DNA from: DAOQVB01 sp964400865
GTDB taxonomy: Bacteria; Patescibacteriota; Microgenomatia; UBA1400; PJMF01
DNA: 43,471 bases
Direction: 5' to 3'
NCBI GenBank assembly: GCA_964400865.1
Contig: CAYNWG010000005.1
Coordinates: 1-43,471, forward strand
The notes below the pieces were generated by a model. That model saw only the letters and a list, made by a program, of their open reading frames with translations, was not told where the DNA came from and did no database searches. Positions within the stretch are counted from its first letter, which is position 1. Every line of letters begins with the position of its first letter. The translations under genes were made by a program, and so were the position numbers. Shown here one piece after another: positions 24,202 through 33,328 of the stretch.

Positions 24202-25539
24202 CTAATTATCAGAGCTCAAGTCTGAAACGAGAGAAATTTGAGCTCCCATAGATTGCAATCTTTGTTCAAGATCTTCATAACCTCGTTCGATTTGAGTAAT
24301 ATTATGAATAGTACTCACGCCCTTCGCTGTCATAGCTGCGAGCACTAAGGTAGCGCCATGGCGAAGATCTTTAACACGAAAATCACCAGCTTTAAGCGCA
24401 ACAGGCCCAAAAATTCGAACGGCATGTTGAGCGTTTGCTATATCGTCTTGTAAATTAAAATTGTAGCGTAATTCAGGATTTTTCACTTGTGGTTGAAAAG
24501 CTTCAATACGCGCACCCATTCTGATTAGCTCTTCCATATATTGAAATCGACTTGCCATGATGGTTTCATGGATGGTACTTATTCCCGTTGCCTGAGTCAT
24601 AAGTGTAGCCCACAGTGGTTGCCAATCGGTCATGAAACCTGGCTCAATGTCTGTGGTAAGTTGAACAGCTTGAAGTGGCTTGGAGTAATAAAATCGAATG
24701 CCATAGTCTCCCACCTCATAGGATCCTCCAGCTTTGTCTAGTGCTTTAAGAAATGCTTTCAAATGTTTGGGTACCGCATTCTCAATTATCAGATCTCCCT
24801 TTGTTGCCAATGCAGCGCAAGCATAGGAAACCGCCTCGTTTCGATCGGGTAAAAGTTTGTGGATTGCACCATGCAAATTCTTCACACCTTCTATTTCGAT
24901 TACTCGACCAGGTTTTCGAATAATTTTTCCACCCATCTTGTTGATAAATGATATTAAATCATCAATTTCTGGTTCAAGTGCCGCATTTTCTAGAATTGTT
25001 TTACCCCTTGCAAGGGTGGCAGCCATAATGAGAGTTTCAGTACCCGTATGGGTATTTTTATTGAAACGATACCGGGTTCCGCGCATTCCTTGGGTTTTTG
25101 CGATAAACAACCCATCTTTATAGTTGATCTGAACTCCCAATGCGGTTAGTCCCTCAAAATGCCTATCTAGGGGCCGCTTACCGATTTTGTCACCACCGGG
25201 AGCTGGCACTCGGGCTTCGCCGAATCTATGCAGCAAGGCAGGTAGAAACATGGTTGAAAATCGACCTTGTTCGCCATGAGTAGGATCGATAAAAAAATCA
25301 GACAGTGTGCTGGGGTCAATAAATAAAGCCCGTTCACCTGCCTTGCGAACTGTTCCACCCAAATACTGAATGATTTTACCCACCAAATGAACATCACTAA
25401 TTTGTGAGAAATTAAGCAATCTGGATTCAGACTGGGCAAGGAGCGAGGCGATCATAAGTTTGAATGAGGCATTTTTTGCTCCCCCAATTCTGACTGAACC
25501 TTTCAGCGGGACGCCGCCAGTAATTTTAAAATGTGACAT
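24202..25539 (-). CDS. murA: UDP-GlcNAc 1-carboxyvinyltransferase MurA, Cys-to-Asp form
   Basis: The 445-residue EPSP-synthase-fold enzyme performs the first committed step of peptidoglycan synthesis. Lys22-Asn23 (GGAKNAS) and the DLRHGATLV segment are present. The loop that normally reads GGCxIGxRP is GGDKIGKRP, so Asp117 (codon 25189-25191) replaces the catalytic-loop Cys (E. coli Cys115). Fosfomycin alkylates that Cys, and Asp variants in Mycobacterium and Chlamydia are naturally insensitive. FMTDWQPLWATLMTQA is the conserved active-site region. It has a good Shine-Dalgarno sequence, AAAAGGAG, seven bases before the ATG. It sits between murB and mraY. Confidence 0.96.
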   Translation of the reverse strand: MSHFKITGGVPLKGSVRIGGAKNASFKLMIASLLAQSESRLLNFSQISDVHLVGKIIQYLGGTVRKAGERALFIDPSTLSDFFIDPTHGEQGRFSTMFLPALLHRFGEARVPAPGGDKIGKRPLDRHFEGLTALGVQINYKDGLFIAKTQGMRGTRYRFNKNTHTGTETLIMAATLARGKTILENAALEPEIDDLISFINKMGGKIIRKPGRVIEIEGVKNLHGAIHKLLPDRNEAVSYACAALATKGDLIIENAVPKHLKAFLKALDKAGGSYEVGDYGIRFYYSKPLQAVQLTTDIEPGFMTDWQPLWATLMTQATGISTIHETIMASRFQYMEELIRMGARIEAFQPQVKNPELRYNFNLQDDIANAQHAVRIFGPVALKAGDFRVKDLRHGATLVLAAMTAKGVSTIHNITQIERGYEDLEQRLQSMGAQISLVSDLSSDN

Positions 25540-25554
25540 ATCTAGCTCCTTTTG

Positions 25555-26637
25555 TTACGTTACATGAATTCTTGCAAGTTCATTTTGTGTAAAACCTCGG
25601 AAGAAAATTTCTGGTTTTGGAATAATATCGCAAATTTGTTTGGCTGTTGTTTGAATGTGTTCAATTATTTGTAAATAATCTGTAGACGATGCACCTCCAG
25701 TATTTTCGATGAAGGCGGCGTGACTTTTGGAAATTTGAGCGCCGCCGATTGTGTAGCCCGATAAATGGAGCACTTTGTCTATGAGATACCCAATGCTATT
25801 TGTTGGAAGATTTAATTTTGTTTGTTCTGAAAGAGAAAGGTTTTGAAAGACGCACCCCAATGATCTTTGAGGTTGGTGTTGTTTTTTTTGAGCCCAAGTT
25901 ACTGCGGCCAATTTAGCTTTTTCAGTATTTCCCTGATAAAGCAGTAGTTTTGCAGAAAGAATAACTTCTTTTGTATGATGAAATCTTGAGTAATCGTAGG
26001 AAAACTCCATGCCTGATGGGGTTAATGTTTGTTCTTTACCATCTTCGTTTAAAATTAAAACAGAGTGTATTTGGTCGGATAAGAAGTGAGTGCCGCCATG
26101 AATATTATTATAAATTGCACCTCCGATTGTCGCAGGTATTCTACTAAACCATTCCAGTCCAGTTAGTTGCTGTTGCAATGATTGGTTAATTGCATATGGG
26201 AGTGGCGTGCCAGATTCACAGGCAACTAAGACTCTTGCTTCCTCACCAGTGTAATAATCAAAAAAGTCATGTTCCTCGCCATCAGACTTATTCCACCTAG
26301 GCAAAATGTGAGAAGTTGTTGGTTGATTGAAATTTGATTCGTCAGTTAAGATATGAAATGAGCTGGATTTATTGATAATTGTGACACCGCGAATACCAGT
26401 GTCTGAAATCAACGTATTGGCACCCCACCCCAGAATAGTTAGTGGCACCATGGCCGAACGAACATATTTCACGACGGATGATAATTCTGCACTTGATTTA
26501 GTTTCAATTAATAGCTCAGCTGGGCCGCCAATCTTAACCGTAGAATGGTGTGCGAGTGGGGTTTCCTCAGCGTAATTCAATCCTGGTAATTCAGTCAGTA
26601 GATTTTGAAGAAACAGGCTAACATCAAACGTTTTCAT
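25555..26637 (-). CDS. murB: UDP-N-acetylenolpyruvoylglucosamine reductase MurB
   Basis: The 360-residue FAD enzyme reduces the MurA product to UDP-MurNAc. FAD-binding parts are HSTVKIGGPAELL, LGWGANTLISD and FSRIPATIGGAIYNNIHGG. The proton-donor loop reads SLGCVFQN, with Cys262 where Ser is usual. About 35 residues (roughly 97-133, rich in Asp, Asn and Tyr) are inserted between the GWGANTL region and VLVACESGTPL, compared with E. coli MurB. Its ATG overlaps the murC stop by four bases, with AAAGG a few bases upstream acting as Shine-Dalgarno. Confidence 0.93.
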   Translation of the reverse strand: MKTFDVSLFLQNLLTELPGLNYAEETPLAHHSTVKIGGPAELLIETKSSAELSSVVKYVRSAMVPLTILGWGANTLISDTGIRGVTIINKSSSFHILTDESNFNQPTTSHILPRWNKSDGEEHDFFDYYTGEEARVLVACESGTPLPYAINQSLQQQLTGLEWFSRIPATIGGAIYNNIHGGTHFLSDQIHSVLILNEDGKEQTLTPSGMEFSYDYSRFHHTKEVILSAKLLLYQGNTEKAKLAAVTWAQKKQHQPQRSLGCVFQNLSLSEQTKLNLPTNSIGYLIDKVLHLSGYTIGGAQISKSHAAFIENTGGASSTDYLQIIEHIQTTAKQICDIIPKPEIFFRGFTQNELARIHVT

Positions 26638-28115
26638 ACACGACCTTTCTGAGCAAGTAGATCATGTATAGTATAAACGTCGCCAGCGCCAAGCGTAATC
26701 ACGACGGCGTTTTTTGTGTCAATCGATTCTAACTGTTCCGCCGCATTTGTATTTGAGGTGGTGATCCTAATATCAGCTTTTACTGACCGCGCTGATTTGA
26801 TTGCCGTCGCTAAATCTTCAAGTGTGATTGTCCCCATTTTTTCTCTTGCTGAGCCGAAAATTGGTATGAGTAGTAACGTATCTGCTTGAGCGAATGCATT
26901 GGCAAATTCGGATAACAAAGCTTCTGTTCTCGAAAAAGTATGAGGTTGAAATAGAACTACCAATTTGTGATTGGGAAAAAGAGCTTTGCAGGCAGTTAGG
27001 GTGGCTGCAATTTCAGTTGGGTGATGAGCATAATCATCATAAAAATATGATTCATGTCTTGATTTTATTAGTTGAAAGCGACGGGAGGTTGATTGAAAAG
27101 TACCCATATGCTGAGCAATCGCTTGATCTGAGAGTTGTAAGAGCGTCAAACACACCCATGCCGCAGCGGCGTTTTGAAGATTGTGTAAACCAGGTAGAGA
27201 AAATGTAACTAGCTGAGAATTTTGTTTAATCAGCGACTGACTATTGGAAACGAATTTGACCAAGTGATTCCCAGCTTCGTAACCCAGATCATGTATTTGG
27301 ACATCAGCAGATTGAGTAATTCCAAAACTTATAGTGAGAACGTCTGGTCTTTCAGTGTTGAGTTTTTGTATTAGAATTTGCAGTTGAGAGTCATCTGCAT
27401 TCCAAATTAATGTACCATTTTGTTTTAGTTGAGAAAAAAACGAATAATAGGTATTTATAGTGGTTTCAAAAGAATCATACACATCTGGGTGGTCATATAA
27501 AAGGTTGGTACAAATTATTATTTTTGGTTGCAGGTAGTGAAAGCGAGGAATGATCGCTTCCCCCTGAGCAACTGCTTGAGGATTCTCAGCGTATTCATCA
27601 GCTTCGGTTACAAACAACTTGTCTGTTGCATGCCATCGTCCTGTTCTTGAGAGATTAATAATCTCTCCTACGCCAACATGGTAGCTTGGATTGTTTTGAT
27701 TTTTTTCTAAAATCCATGCAAGTAACGCAGACGTTGTTGATTTGCCACCGACGCCACAGACTGCAATGGTGTCTTTTTCTTGGGACAACAAACCAAGTAC
27801 CTGAGCATGTGAGTAGAGAGGTAATGATCGTTTGATTGCAAGCTGGGCTAGAAAGTGCTGTTTGCCTAGGTGAGCGCTTCCATAGATGACGAAGTCAATA
27901 TTTGCTGGTAAATTGTGGATTTTCAAATCGTCAATTTGAATGGGAAGCGAAGAAAGAATCTTTTCTGTTACAAATTGTTTTGATACATCGCATCCTGATA
28001 CCGAAATACCCATATCGAGCAAGCACTGCGCTAGTGCGGTCATTCCAACACCTTTGATCCCAATAATGTAGCAATGCTTAAGAGAGTGTAGTGAATCAGG
28101 AATTTTTGATGGCAT
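26634..28115 (-). CDS. murC: UDP-MurNAc:L-alanine ligase MurC
   Basis: The 493-residue Mur ligase adds the first amino acid. The N-terminal UDP-binding Rossmann motif is IGIKGVGMTALAQCL. The ATP loop is CGVGGKSTTSALL, which departs from the usual GTHGKTTT but still fits GxxGKS/T. TEADEYAENP, IICTNLLYDHPDVY and YDDYAHHPTEIAATL are the conserved MurC segments. The C-terminal domain ends with VVITLGAGDVYTI. It shares one base with yvcK (TAATG) and four with murB. Confidence 0.95.
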   Translation of the reverse strand: MPSKIPDSLHSLKHCYIIGIKGVGMTALAQCLLDMGISVSGCDVSKQFVTEKILSSLPIQIDDLKIHNLPANIDFVIYGSAHLGKQHFLAQLAIKRSLPLYSHAQVLGLLSQEKDTIAVCGVGGKSTTSALLAWILEKNQNNPSYHVGVGEIINLSRTGRWHATDKLFVTEADEYAENPQAVAQGEAIIPRFHYLQPKIIICTNLLYDHPDVYDSFETTINTYYSFFSQLKQNGTLIWNADDSQLQILIQKLNTERPDVLTISFGITQSADVQIHDLGYEAGNHLVKFVSNSQSLIKQNSQLVTFSLPGLHNLQNAAAAWVCLTLLQLSDQAIAQHMGTFQSTSRRFQLIKSRHESYFYDDYAHHPTEIAATLTACKALFPNHKLVVLFQPHTFSRTEALLSEFANAFAQADTLLLIPIFGSAREKMGTITLEDLATAIKSARSVKADIRITTSNTNAAEQLESIDTKNAVVITLGAGDVYTIHDLLAQKGRV

Positions 28116-29119
28116 TATTGGTTTTTTAGTATCTGTTTTAATATTTTTTGTAGTTTATTGCTGTTGTGTCGGAGCACAGACCTTGGTATAGCATCGGATA
28201 CATTCTGTTTAGTTGGTGTGTAGGTAAGGAGTGGGGCTCGAATTACTCTTGGATCATTGCCTAAGTTATCCAAGACTTGATGTTCACCCACCAAGAGATA
28301 CGGCGTCAGTTGCTCTGGTTTTGGTTCACGATTATTTATTACAATTCTGGAAATTGGTTTTTTTATCACTTTTTCAATTTCTGATACATGGTCAGCGGCG
28401 CTCATTCCAGCAGTTTGACTTCTTCTTGTCATGATATTAACAATATATGTAATGTTAGCGTTTGAGTTTTGAATCACCTTACTCACTTGTGGAGCAACCA
28501 AGACAGCTTCTAAACTAGCGAAAAGATCCCCTGGACCGATAATAAGGTGATCGGATTGGCTTAGTATTTCCAGAGCTTGGGGGTTAGTTTTGGGTTTTGG
28601 AATGAGCGCAATTTTACGAATTGGTTTGCAGGGAGCATCGGGCTCATCAAGTAAATGTTCGCCAATGACACTGGATCCGTCTCGATAGAACACCTTGAGG
28701 TTTACAGAATCTTCGGTGATTGGAATAACTCGGCCGTGAAATTGAAATAATTGAGCGGCTGTTTCGAGTGCTTGAGTAGTTGTTCCTGTCATATCTTGTA
28801 GTGCGGTTAGTATTAAGTTGCCCAGATTATGACCTTTCAGTTCACGACCCTTATCAAAACGGTAGAGCAATAGCTGTTGAAGTAAATGCTGGCTGGTGGG
28901 ATTAGCTAGTGCAGTAAGTGATTGGCGTAAATCCCCAACGGGAGGAAAACCGAATTCATCCCTGAGTCGCGCTGATGAACCACCAGAATCTGAGACCGCG
29001 ACAATGCAGGTTAAGCGATTGCACAGTGTGCGTAGCGCAGCAACAACAGGATACGTTCCGGTTCCTCCCCCAATGGTGGTTACCAATTGATCCTGATAAG
29101 CTTGTCGTCTGGTAGGCAT
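28115..29119 (-). CDS. yvcK: YvcK/CofD-like regulatory protein (gluconeogenesis factor family)
   Basis: The 334-residue protein has the CofD-like nucleotide-binding start TTIGGGTGTYPVVAALR, then VSDSGGSSARLRDEFGFPPVGDLRQ, which is diagnostic. HNLGNLILTALQ and LIIGPGDLFASLEAVLVAP follow. In Bacillus and mycobacteria this family binds UDP-sugars and ties carbon supply to cell-wall synthesis and cell shape. Its place between the murE-like gene and murC fits a wall-precursor role. It starts two bases after the murE-like gene and ends sharing one base with murC. Confidence 0.9.
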   Translation of the reverse strand: MPTRRQAYQDQLVTTIGGGTGTYPVVAALRTLCNRLTCIVAVSDSGGSSARLRDEFGFPPVGDLRQSLTALANPTSQHLLQQLLLYRFDKGRELKGHNLGNLILTALQDMTGTTTQALETAAQLFQFHGRVIPITEDSVNLKVFYRDGSSVIGEHLLDEPDAPCKPIRKIALIPKPKTNPQALEILSQSDHLIIGPGDLFASLEAVLVAPQVSKVIQNSNANITYIVNIMTRRSQTAGMSAADHVSEIEKVIKKPISRIVINNREPKPEQLTPYLLVGEHQVLDNLGNDPRVIRAPLLTYTPTKQNVSDAIPRSVLRHNSNKLQKILKQILKNQ

Positions 29120-29121
29120 AA

Positions 29122-30363
29122 CTAGGTGGTCTTAGAGAGGGCAGCGCCCAATACAGGCACCTCACTCGTTAAGAGAATGTGCTGCACTGCGTTTTGGTCA
29201 TTCCAATCAAATTCTTTTAAGCCAATACAAAGGCTCTTTTCGTGACCTTTGCCAAGAATTGCAATTGTATCGCCTCGTTTAGCCAAACGCGTTATAGCAA
29301 AATGAATTGCCTCTCCCCTATTTGGAATTGTTAGTACCTTATTGTGGAGGGTTCCTAATTGTGATTTCATTTGATCAATAATCGACCAGAGATTTTCTGT
29401 TCGAGGATCTTCAGTAGTAAAAATTGCTAGATCGGCAAGCGTGGCTGCAATTTTGCCCATACTAGCTCGTTTTGAGCGATCTCGTAAACCGGCACAACCA
29501 AGTACAGCGATGAGTTTTCCTTTTGACTGTGATTTAAGGTGACTCAATACAGACTCGACGGCATTTGGTGTATGAGCAAAGTCTACAAAAACCCGAAATC
29601 CCTTGGTAGTAGGAATTTGCTCTAATCTCCCCGGAACTCCCGGGAAACTGGAAAGAGCTGTAGCAATATTTTGGGGCGAAAGTCCAACCTCAGTAGCTAT
29701 TAATGAAGCCAGAATTGCATTCTGCTGGTTATATGATTCGGCAAAACGATTCTTTATTGCGCGCGAAACACCCTGGGGTAATTTAGTTGTTGCAGAGTAG
29801 AATTTTACTTGGACAGATCGTAGCATTTTTCGCGCGATCGAATAAGATCGATCCCCTTCGGGAAAGAAAACTTTTTTTGCGCTGCGAAACTGTTGTAACT
29901 TAGCCCGAGCATATTCTTGATAGTTGAGATGATAATCAAAATGTTCATGCGTAATATTAGTAATTCCACCCAGCCAGGGTTTAATTCCCCAATTACGAAA
30001 TTGATATGCACCATGCGATGTCATCTCCATAACCACATGTGTGCATCCCGCATCTACCATCTGCTGTAATACAAAGTAAAGATCTTGAGGTTCTGGTGCA
30101 GTAACGTGCAAGCCGGTATCAATTTCTTTTGAACCAATGCGAGCCGAAACCGTAGAAAGTAAACCCGTTTTTATAGAGTTGCTTGTAAGTAGGTGGTGAA
30201 TGAGTGTCGCGGTGGTAGTTTTTCCATCCGTACCAGAGATAACAATGCACTTTAACTTTTTTTCAGGAAACCCATACTTTAATTGAGCAGGTAGGCCTCG
30301 AAGCAAACCTGTTTTAAAAAAGTGGTATGGTCGTTTTAAACGATATAACACTACCGACAACAT
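29122..30363 (-). CDS. MurE-like Mur ligase lacking the N-terminal UDP-binding domain
   Basis: The 413-residue Mur ligase has an ATP loop GTDGKTTTATLIHHLL that begins about 44 residues from the N-terminus, rather than near residue 110 as in MurE. The stretch MEMTSHGAYQFRNWG matches the E(V/M)SSHAL region of MurE. GGITNITHEHFDYH is the metal-binding part. FVDFAHTPNAVESVL and EDPRTEN follow. EDPR stands where the DNPR motif of diaminopimelate-adding MurE occurs, which hints at a diamino acid substrate (inference). The missing domain raises doubt over the standard UDP-MurNAc-dipeptide substrate; a related ligase role is possible. It is between ftsI and yvcK, the usual murE position. The start is a normal ATG. 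Confidence 0.85.
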   Translation of the reverse strand: MLSVVLYRLKRPYHFFKTGLLRGLPAQLKYGFPEKKLKCIVISGTDGKTTTATLIHHLLTSNSIKTGLLSTVSARIGSKEIDTGLHVTAPEPQDLYFVLQQMVDAGCTHVVMEMTSHGAYQFRNWGIKPWLGGITNITHEHFDYHLNYQEYARAKLQQFRSAKKVFFPEGDRSYSIARKMLRSVQVKFYSATTKLPQGVSRAIKNRFAESYNQQNAILASLIATEVGLSPQNIATALSSFPGVPGRLEQIPTTKGFRVFVDFAHTPNAVESVLSHLKSQSKGKLIAVLGCAGLRDRSKRASMGKIAATLADLAIFTTEDPRTENLWSIIDQMKSQLGTLHNKVLTIPNRGEAIHFAITRLAKRGDTIAILGKGHEKSLCIGLKEFDWNDQNAVQHILLTSEVPVLGAALSKTT

Positions 30364-30379
30364 GGTAACATTATAGCAG

Positions 30380-32149
30380 TTATTGCCTATCAGGTGGGAT
30401 CTGCAGGAGTAAATAGAGTTCTTCTGCTATATCGAACCAAAGCGGTGCAGCGGTTTCTGCTGCCCAGATGGAACTCGTCGGCGCGGTGAGTTTGACGAGC
30501 ATGACAAAAGCTGGGTTGTTGGCAGGCGCGAAACCAACAAAGCTCGCAATTGTTTGCTCTTCGTCATATCCTCCCTTAACAGCAACTTGAGATGTTCCCG
30601 TTTTACCCGCCACTGTGTGATTGGGGCGGTACGTCCACTGTGCCTCACCATGTTGTGCTGAGTAAATCATCATTTGTGTCACTTGTTGAGCTGTTTGAGC
30701 AGAAACAACTCGCCTGAGTTCTTTCGGTTCAACAGAAATGTTATTACCCGTGATCGGATCGTACATTGCTGAAAGTATCTTTGGCTTCATTAAAATACCT
30801 TGATTGGCAATCGCGCTGACTGCTCGAACCAACTGCATACTATTCGTACTAATTCCTTGTCCAAAAGAAGCAGTTGCAAGTTCGACTGGACGAAAGCTAT
30901 TAGGAAATGGAGTACCGGTATCATCTTGTAGTTCTATGTCAATTGGTTCACCAATACCGAAATCTCTGAAATAGGTACGTAGTTTTTGTGGACCGAGCTT
31001 TTCTGCAACGAATATCATGGCAACATTGTCTGATTTAGCTAGTGCGTCGCTCATCGAAATATTGGGGTGATATTCTTCATTCCATGTTTTGATTTGGTAT
31101 TCCCCGAATTGTCTAGGTCCAGCACAACGATCACAAACTGTGTCTGGAGAAATTACTCCCGCATCGATACCGGCTGCAACAGTCAGGATTTTGAAAGTGG
31201 AACCTGGTTCGTAAGCCATAGTCAAACTTGGATTGGAAAAAATAGTAGTGTCGAACTCCGAATATCTGTTTTGGTTATATGTTGGTTCAGTGGCAAGACC
31301 GAGTAAGTTGCCAGTTTTAGGATCAAGTACAATCACCTCCGCAATCTGAGGTCCATATTTCAGCATACCTTGGTGTAATTTTTGCTCCAGTAATACCTGA
31401 ATATCTCGGCGGATGGTAGTCACAACTGTTCTGCCGTCCAAATTATTGGTGCGATCTTGGGGAGATAGGGAAAACCCAAGTGCGTCAGTTAAGATTTTTT
31501 TAGCAAATGACCTGGGTGCTAACTCGTTATTTAGAGCTCCCTCAATGCCGAAGTAGCCAGCGTCGTTACCATCTTGGTCTTTGCCAACAAAACCAGTAAG
31601 ATGTGCACCCATTGAAGCTTCGGGGTAGAATCGCTCATAATATGCTTCAAAACCAGAGTTCGGTAAATTATTTGCTTCAATTTCAACTTTTTCTTCCTCA
31701 GTAAAACCTTGTCCAAGTACTGCCCATTTTTTTGTTTGTGAATCGAGCATGGTGGTGAATTGTAGTTTTTTTTCATTAAGCCAATTTTCATCTCCCAGTT
31801 CTTTTTTTGCCAAAACTGGTAGCACAGCTCCAATGATTTGTGAGCGATCTTCTGATGTGAGAACATTTGGTTTTGTGTAAAAACGATAAACTTGGTGATT
31901 TAATACCCAGGGTTTTTCGTCACTGAATAAAATAGTCCCCCTTTGTCCAGATTGATGCTGGATTCGTTGATATTGGTGTTCCGCCTCCATCGACAGCTCT
32001 TGTGCTTTGACGATTTGCCAATAGCCAAGGCGAGTGAGTATGAGAAGAAATAGTAAGCAAAAGCCAACAAAAAGATACCGCTGTCTCGAATGTGGCAACG
32101 TTTCATCACTCAATCTTGAGCGCGCGCGTCTAACGGTGAGTAACTTCAT
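30380..32149 (-). CDS. ftsI: FtsI/PBP-type class B transpeptidase
   Basis: The 589-residue protein has one membrane helix (about 25-45), a PBP dimer domain and a transpeptidase domain. The active-site motifs are STFK with Ser317-Lys320 in YEPGSTFKILT, SDN (373-375) and KTG at 516-518 in VAGKTGTSQVA. It crosslinks septal peptidoglycan outside the membrane and partners FtsW. It lies one base after ftsL. No PASTA domains are present. The whole gene appears intact. Confidence 0.95.
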   Translation of the reverse strand: MKLLTVRRARSRLSDETLPHSRQRYLFVGFCLLFLLILTRLGYWQIVKAQELSMEAEHQYQRIQHQSGQRGTILFSDEKPWVLNHQVYRFYTKPNVLTSEDRSQIIGAVLPVLAKKELGDENWLNEKKLQFTTMLDSQTKKWAVLGQGFTEEEKVEIEANNLPNSGFEAYYERFYPEASMGAHLTGFVGKDQDGNDAGYFGIEGALNNELAPRSFAKKILTDALGFSLSPQDRTNNLDGRTVVTTIRRDIQVLLEQKLHQGMLKYGPQIAEVIVLDPKTGNLLGLATEPTYNQNRYSEFDTTIFSNPSLTMAYEPGSTFKILTVAAGIDAGVISPDTVCDRCAGPRQFGEYQIKTWNEEYHPNISMSDALAKSDNVAMIFVAEKLGPQKLRTYFRDFGIGEPIDIELQDDTGTPFPNSFRPVELATASFGQGISTNSMQLVRAVSAIANQGILMKPKILSAMYDPITGNNISVEPKELRRVVSAQTAQQVTQMMIYSAQHGEAQWTYRPNHTVAGKTGTSQVAVKGGYDEEQTIASFVGFAPANNPAFVMLVKLTAPTSSIWAAETAAPLWFDIAEELYLLLQIPPDRQ

Positions 32150-32150
32150 G

Positions 32151-32444
32151 TTATTGGATAGTAGCCAGTGTATCAGAAACCTTCAGGCTCACAACATCAG
32201 AAATAGGCACAAAATCAATCTGGAATGAACTTTGTTTGACTGAAGCGATAGAAATCTTTTTTGCTACTTCGGTTTGCAATTGATTAATTTCTTGATTAAG
32301 CGCCATCTTTTCTTTTTCTTGTGCGTTATATCGTGCGTGAATAGTTAGGCTTACTGCAGAGTGAAAAAGAGTTGTCACTGTTTGAGTAATAACAATACCG
32401 CCAATAACTACGTAAAAAATGACCGGTTTGATATTTTTTTTCAT
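32151..32444 (-). CDS. ftsL: FtsL-like divisome protein
   Basis: The 97-residue bitopic protein has a membrane helix (about 7-28) followed by a short coiled coil (EKEKMALNQEINQLQTEVAK) and an extracytoplasmic tail. Sequence alone is weak, but size, topology and position between rsmH and ftsI fit FtsL. It would form a complex with FtsQ-type and FtsB-type proteins and activate FtsWI. Its ATG overlaps the rsmH stop by four bases. Confidence 0.75.
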   Translation of the reverse strand: MKKNIKPVIFYVVIGGIVITQTVTTLFHSAVSLTIHARYNAQEKEKMALNQEINQLQTEVAKKISIASVKQSSFQIDFVPISDVVSLKVSDTLATIQ

Positions 32445-33328
32445 AACTTTTCTATTGCTCTCAACTTCGTACTTCTAGAACGAGGGTTTTGAATAATCTC
32501 CTCTGGAGAAGGAGTGAGTGATTTTGGTGTCAACAGTCGTACTTGAGATTTTGATTCGAGCGATTTGAAGTATTGCTTAACAAATCGGTCTTCTCCCTCG
32601 TGAAACGCTAATGTGACTAATCTGCCTTTTAAATTGAGTAAACTAAAGGCTACCGGCACGGCTTGTTCAAGATTAGAAATTTCTGAGTTTACTATGATCC
32701 GAAGTGCTTGAAAAATTTTCGTTGCGGGATGTAAGTGCCCTCTATTTGGTGGTTTCGACTTGGTTGCTATTTCCGCGAGTTGGCGGGTTGTAGTTACAGG
32801 TGATGTTTGCTTAATTTTCCTCGCAATAGGTTGAGCGTATGATTCGCCACCAAGGTTTCTAAAAATCGTGGTGAGTTCTTTCTCGCTGAGAACTTGCAGG
32901 AAGTCAGCTGCGGTTACTCCTAAACGATGATCCATTCTCATGTCTAGTGGAGCATCACTTTCAAAGCTAAATCCACGAGTGGGAGAAAGTAATTGATCAC
33001 TAGTGGTGCCAAAGTCAAATAATATACCTTGTGGTCGTATGTCTTTGAGGTTCGCCTCTTTCCGCCAAATAGTTTCAATCTCCGTGAAGTTGGCTCTCGC
33101 AATGATAAGTTTGCCTTCATTAATTTCAGTTGAAAAATTATCTTGCGCAAACTCAATTGCTTCTTGGTCGAAATCAAGTGCTAAAACTAACCCACCGAGG
33201 GACAAAATTTTTTTTGTGTGGCCTCCCCTACCAAATGTGGCATCTATGTACCAATGCCTTGGTTTGACAGAGAGCATTTCAATAGCTTCTGCCAGCATGA
33301 CTGGTTGATGGTGTTTAGGTTGCGTCAT
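32441..33328 (-). CDS. rsmH: 16S rRNA (cytosine1402-N4)-methyltransferase RsmH
   Basis: The 295-residue MraW-family enzyme methylates C1402 in the decoding centre. HQPVMLAEAIEML at the N-terminus and the SAM loop ATFGRGGHTKKILS are diagnostic. FDFGTTSDQLLSPTRGFSF and the LDMRMDHR segment follow. HPATKIFQALRIIVNSEI and LAFHEGEDRFVKQYF complete the family pattern. It overlaps mraZ upstream and ftsL downstream by four bases each. Confidence 0.96.
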   Translation of the reverse strand: MTQPKHHQPVMLAEAIEMLSVKPRHWYIDATFGRGGHTKKILSLGGLVLALDFDQEAIEFAQDNFSTEINEGKLIIARANFTEIETIWRKEANLKDIRPQGILFDFGTTSDQLLSPTRGFSFESDAPLDMRMDHRLGVTAADFLQVLSEKELTTIFRNLGGESYAQPIARKIKQTSPVTTTRQLAEIATKSKPPNRGHLHPATKIFQALRIIVNSEISNLEQAVPVAFSLLNLKGRLVTLAFHEGEDRFVKQYFKSLESKSQVRLLTPKSLTPSPEEIIQNPRSRSTKLRAIEKL

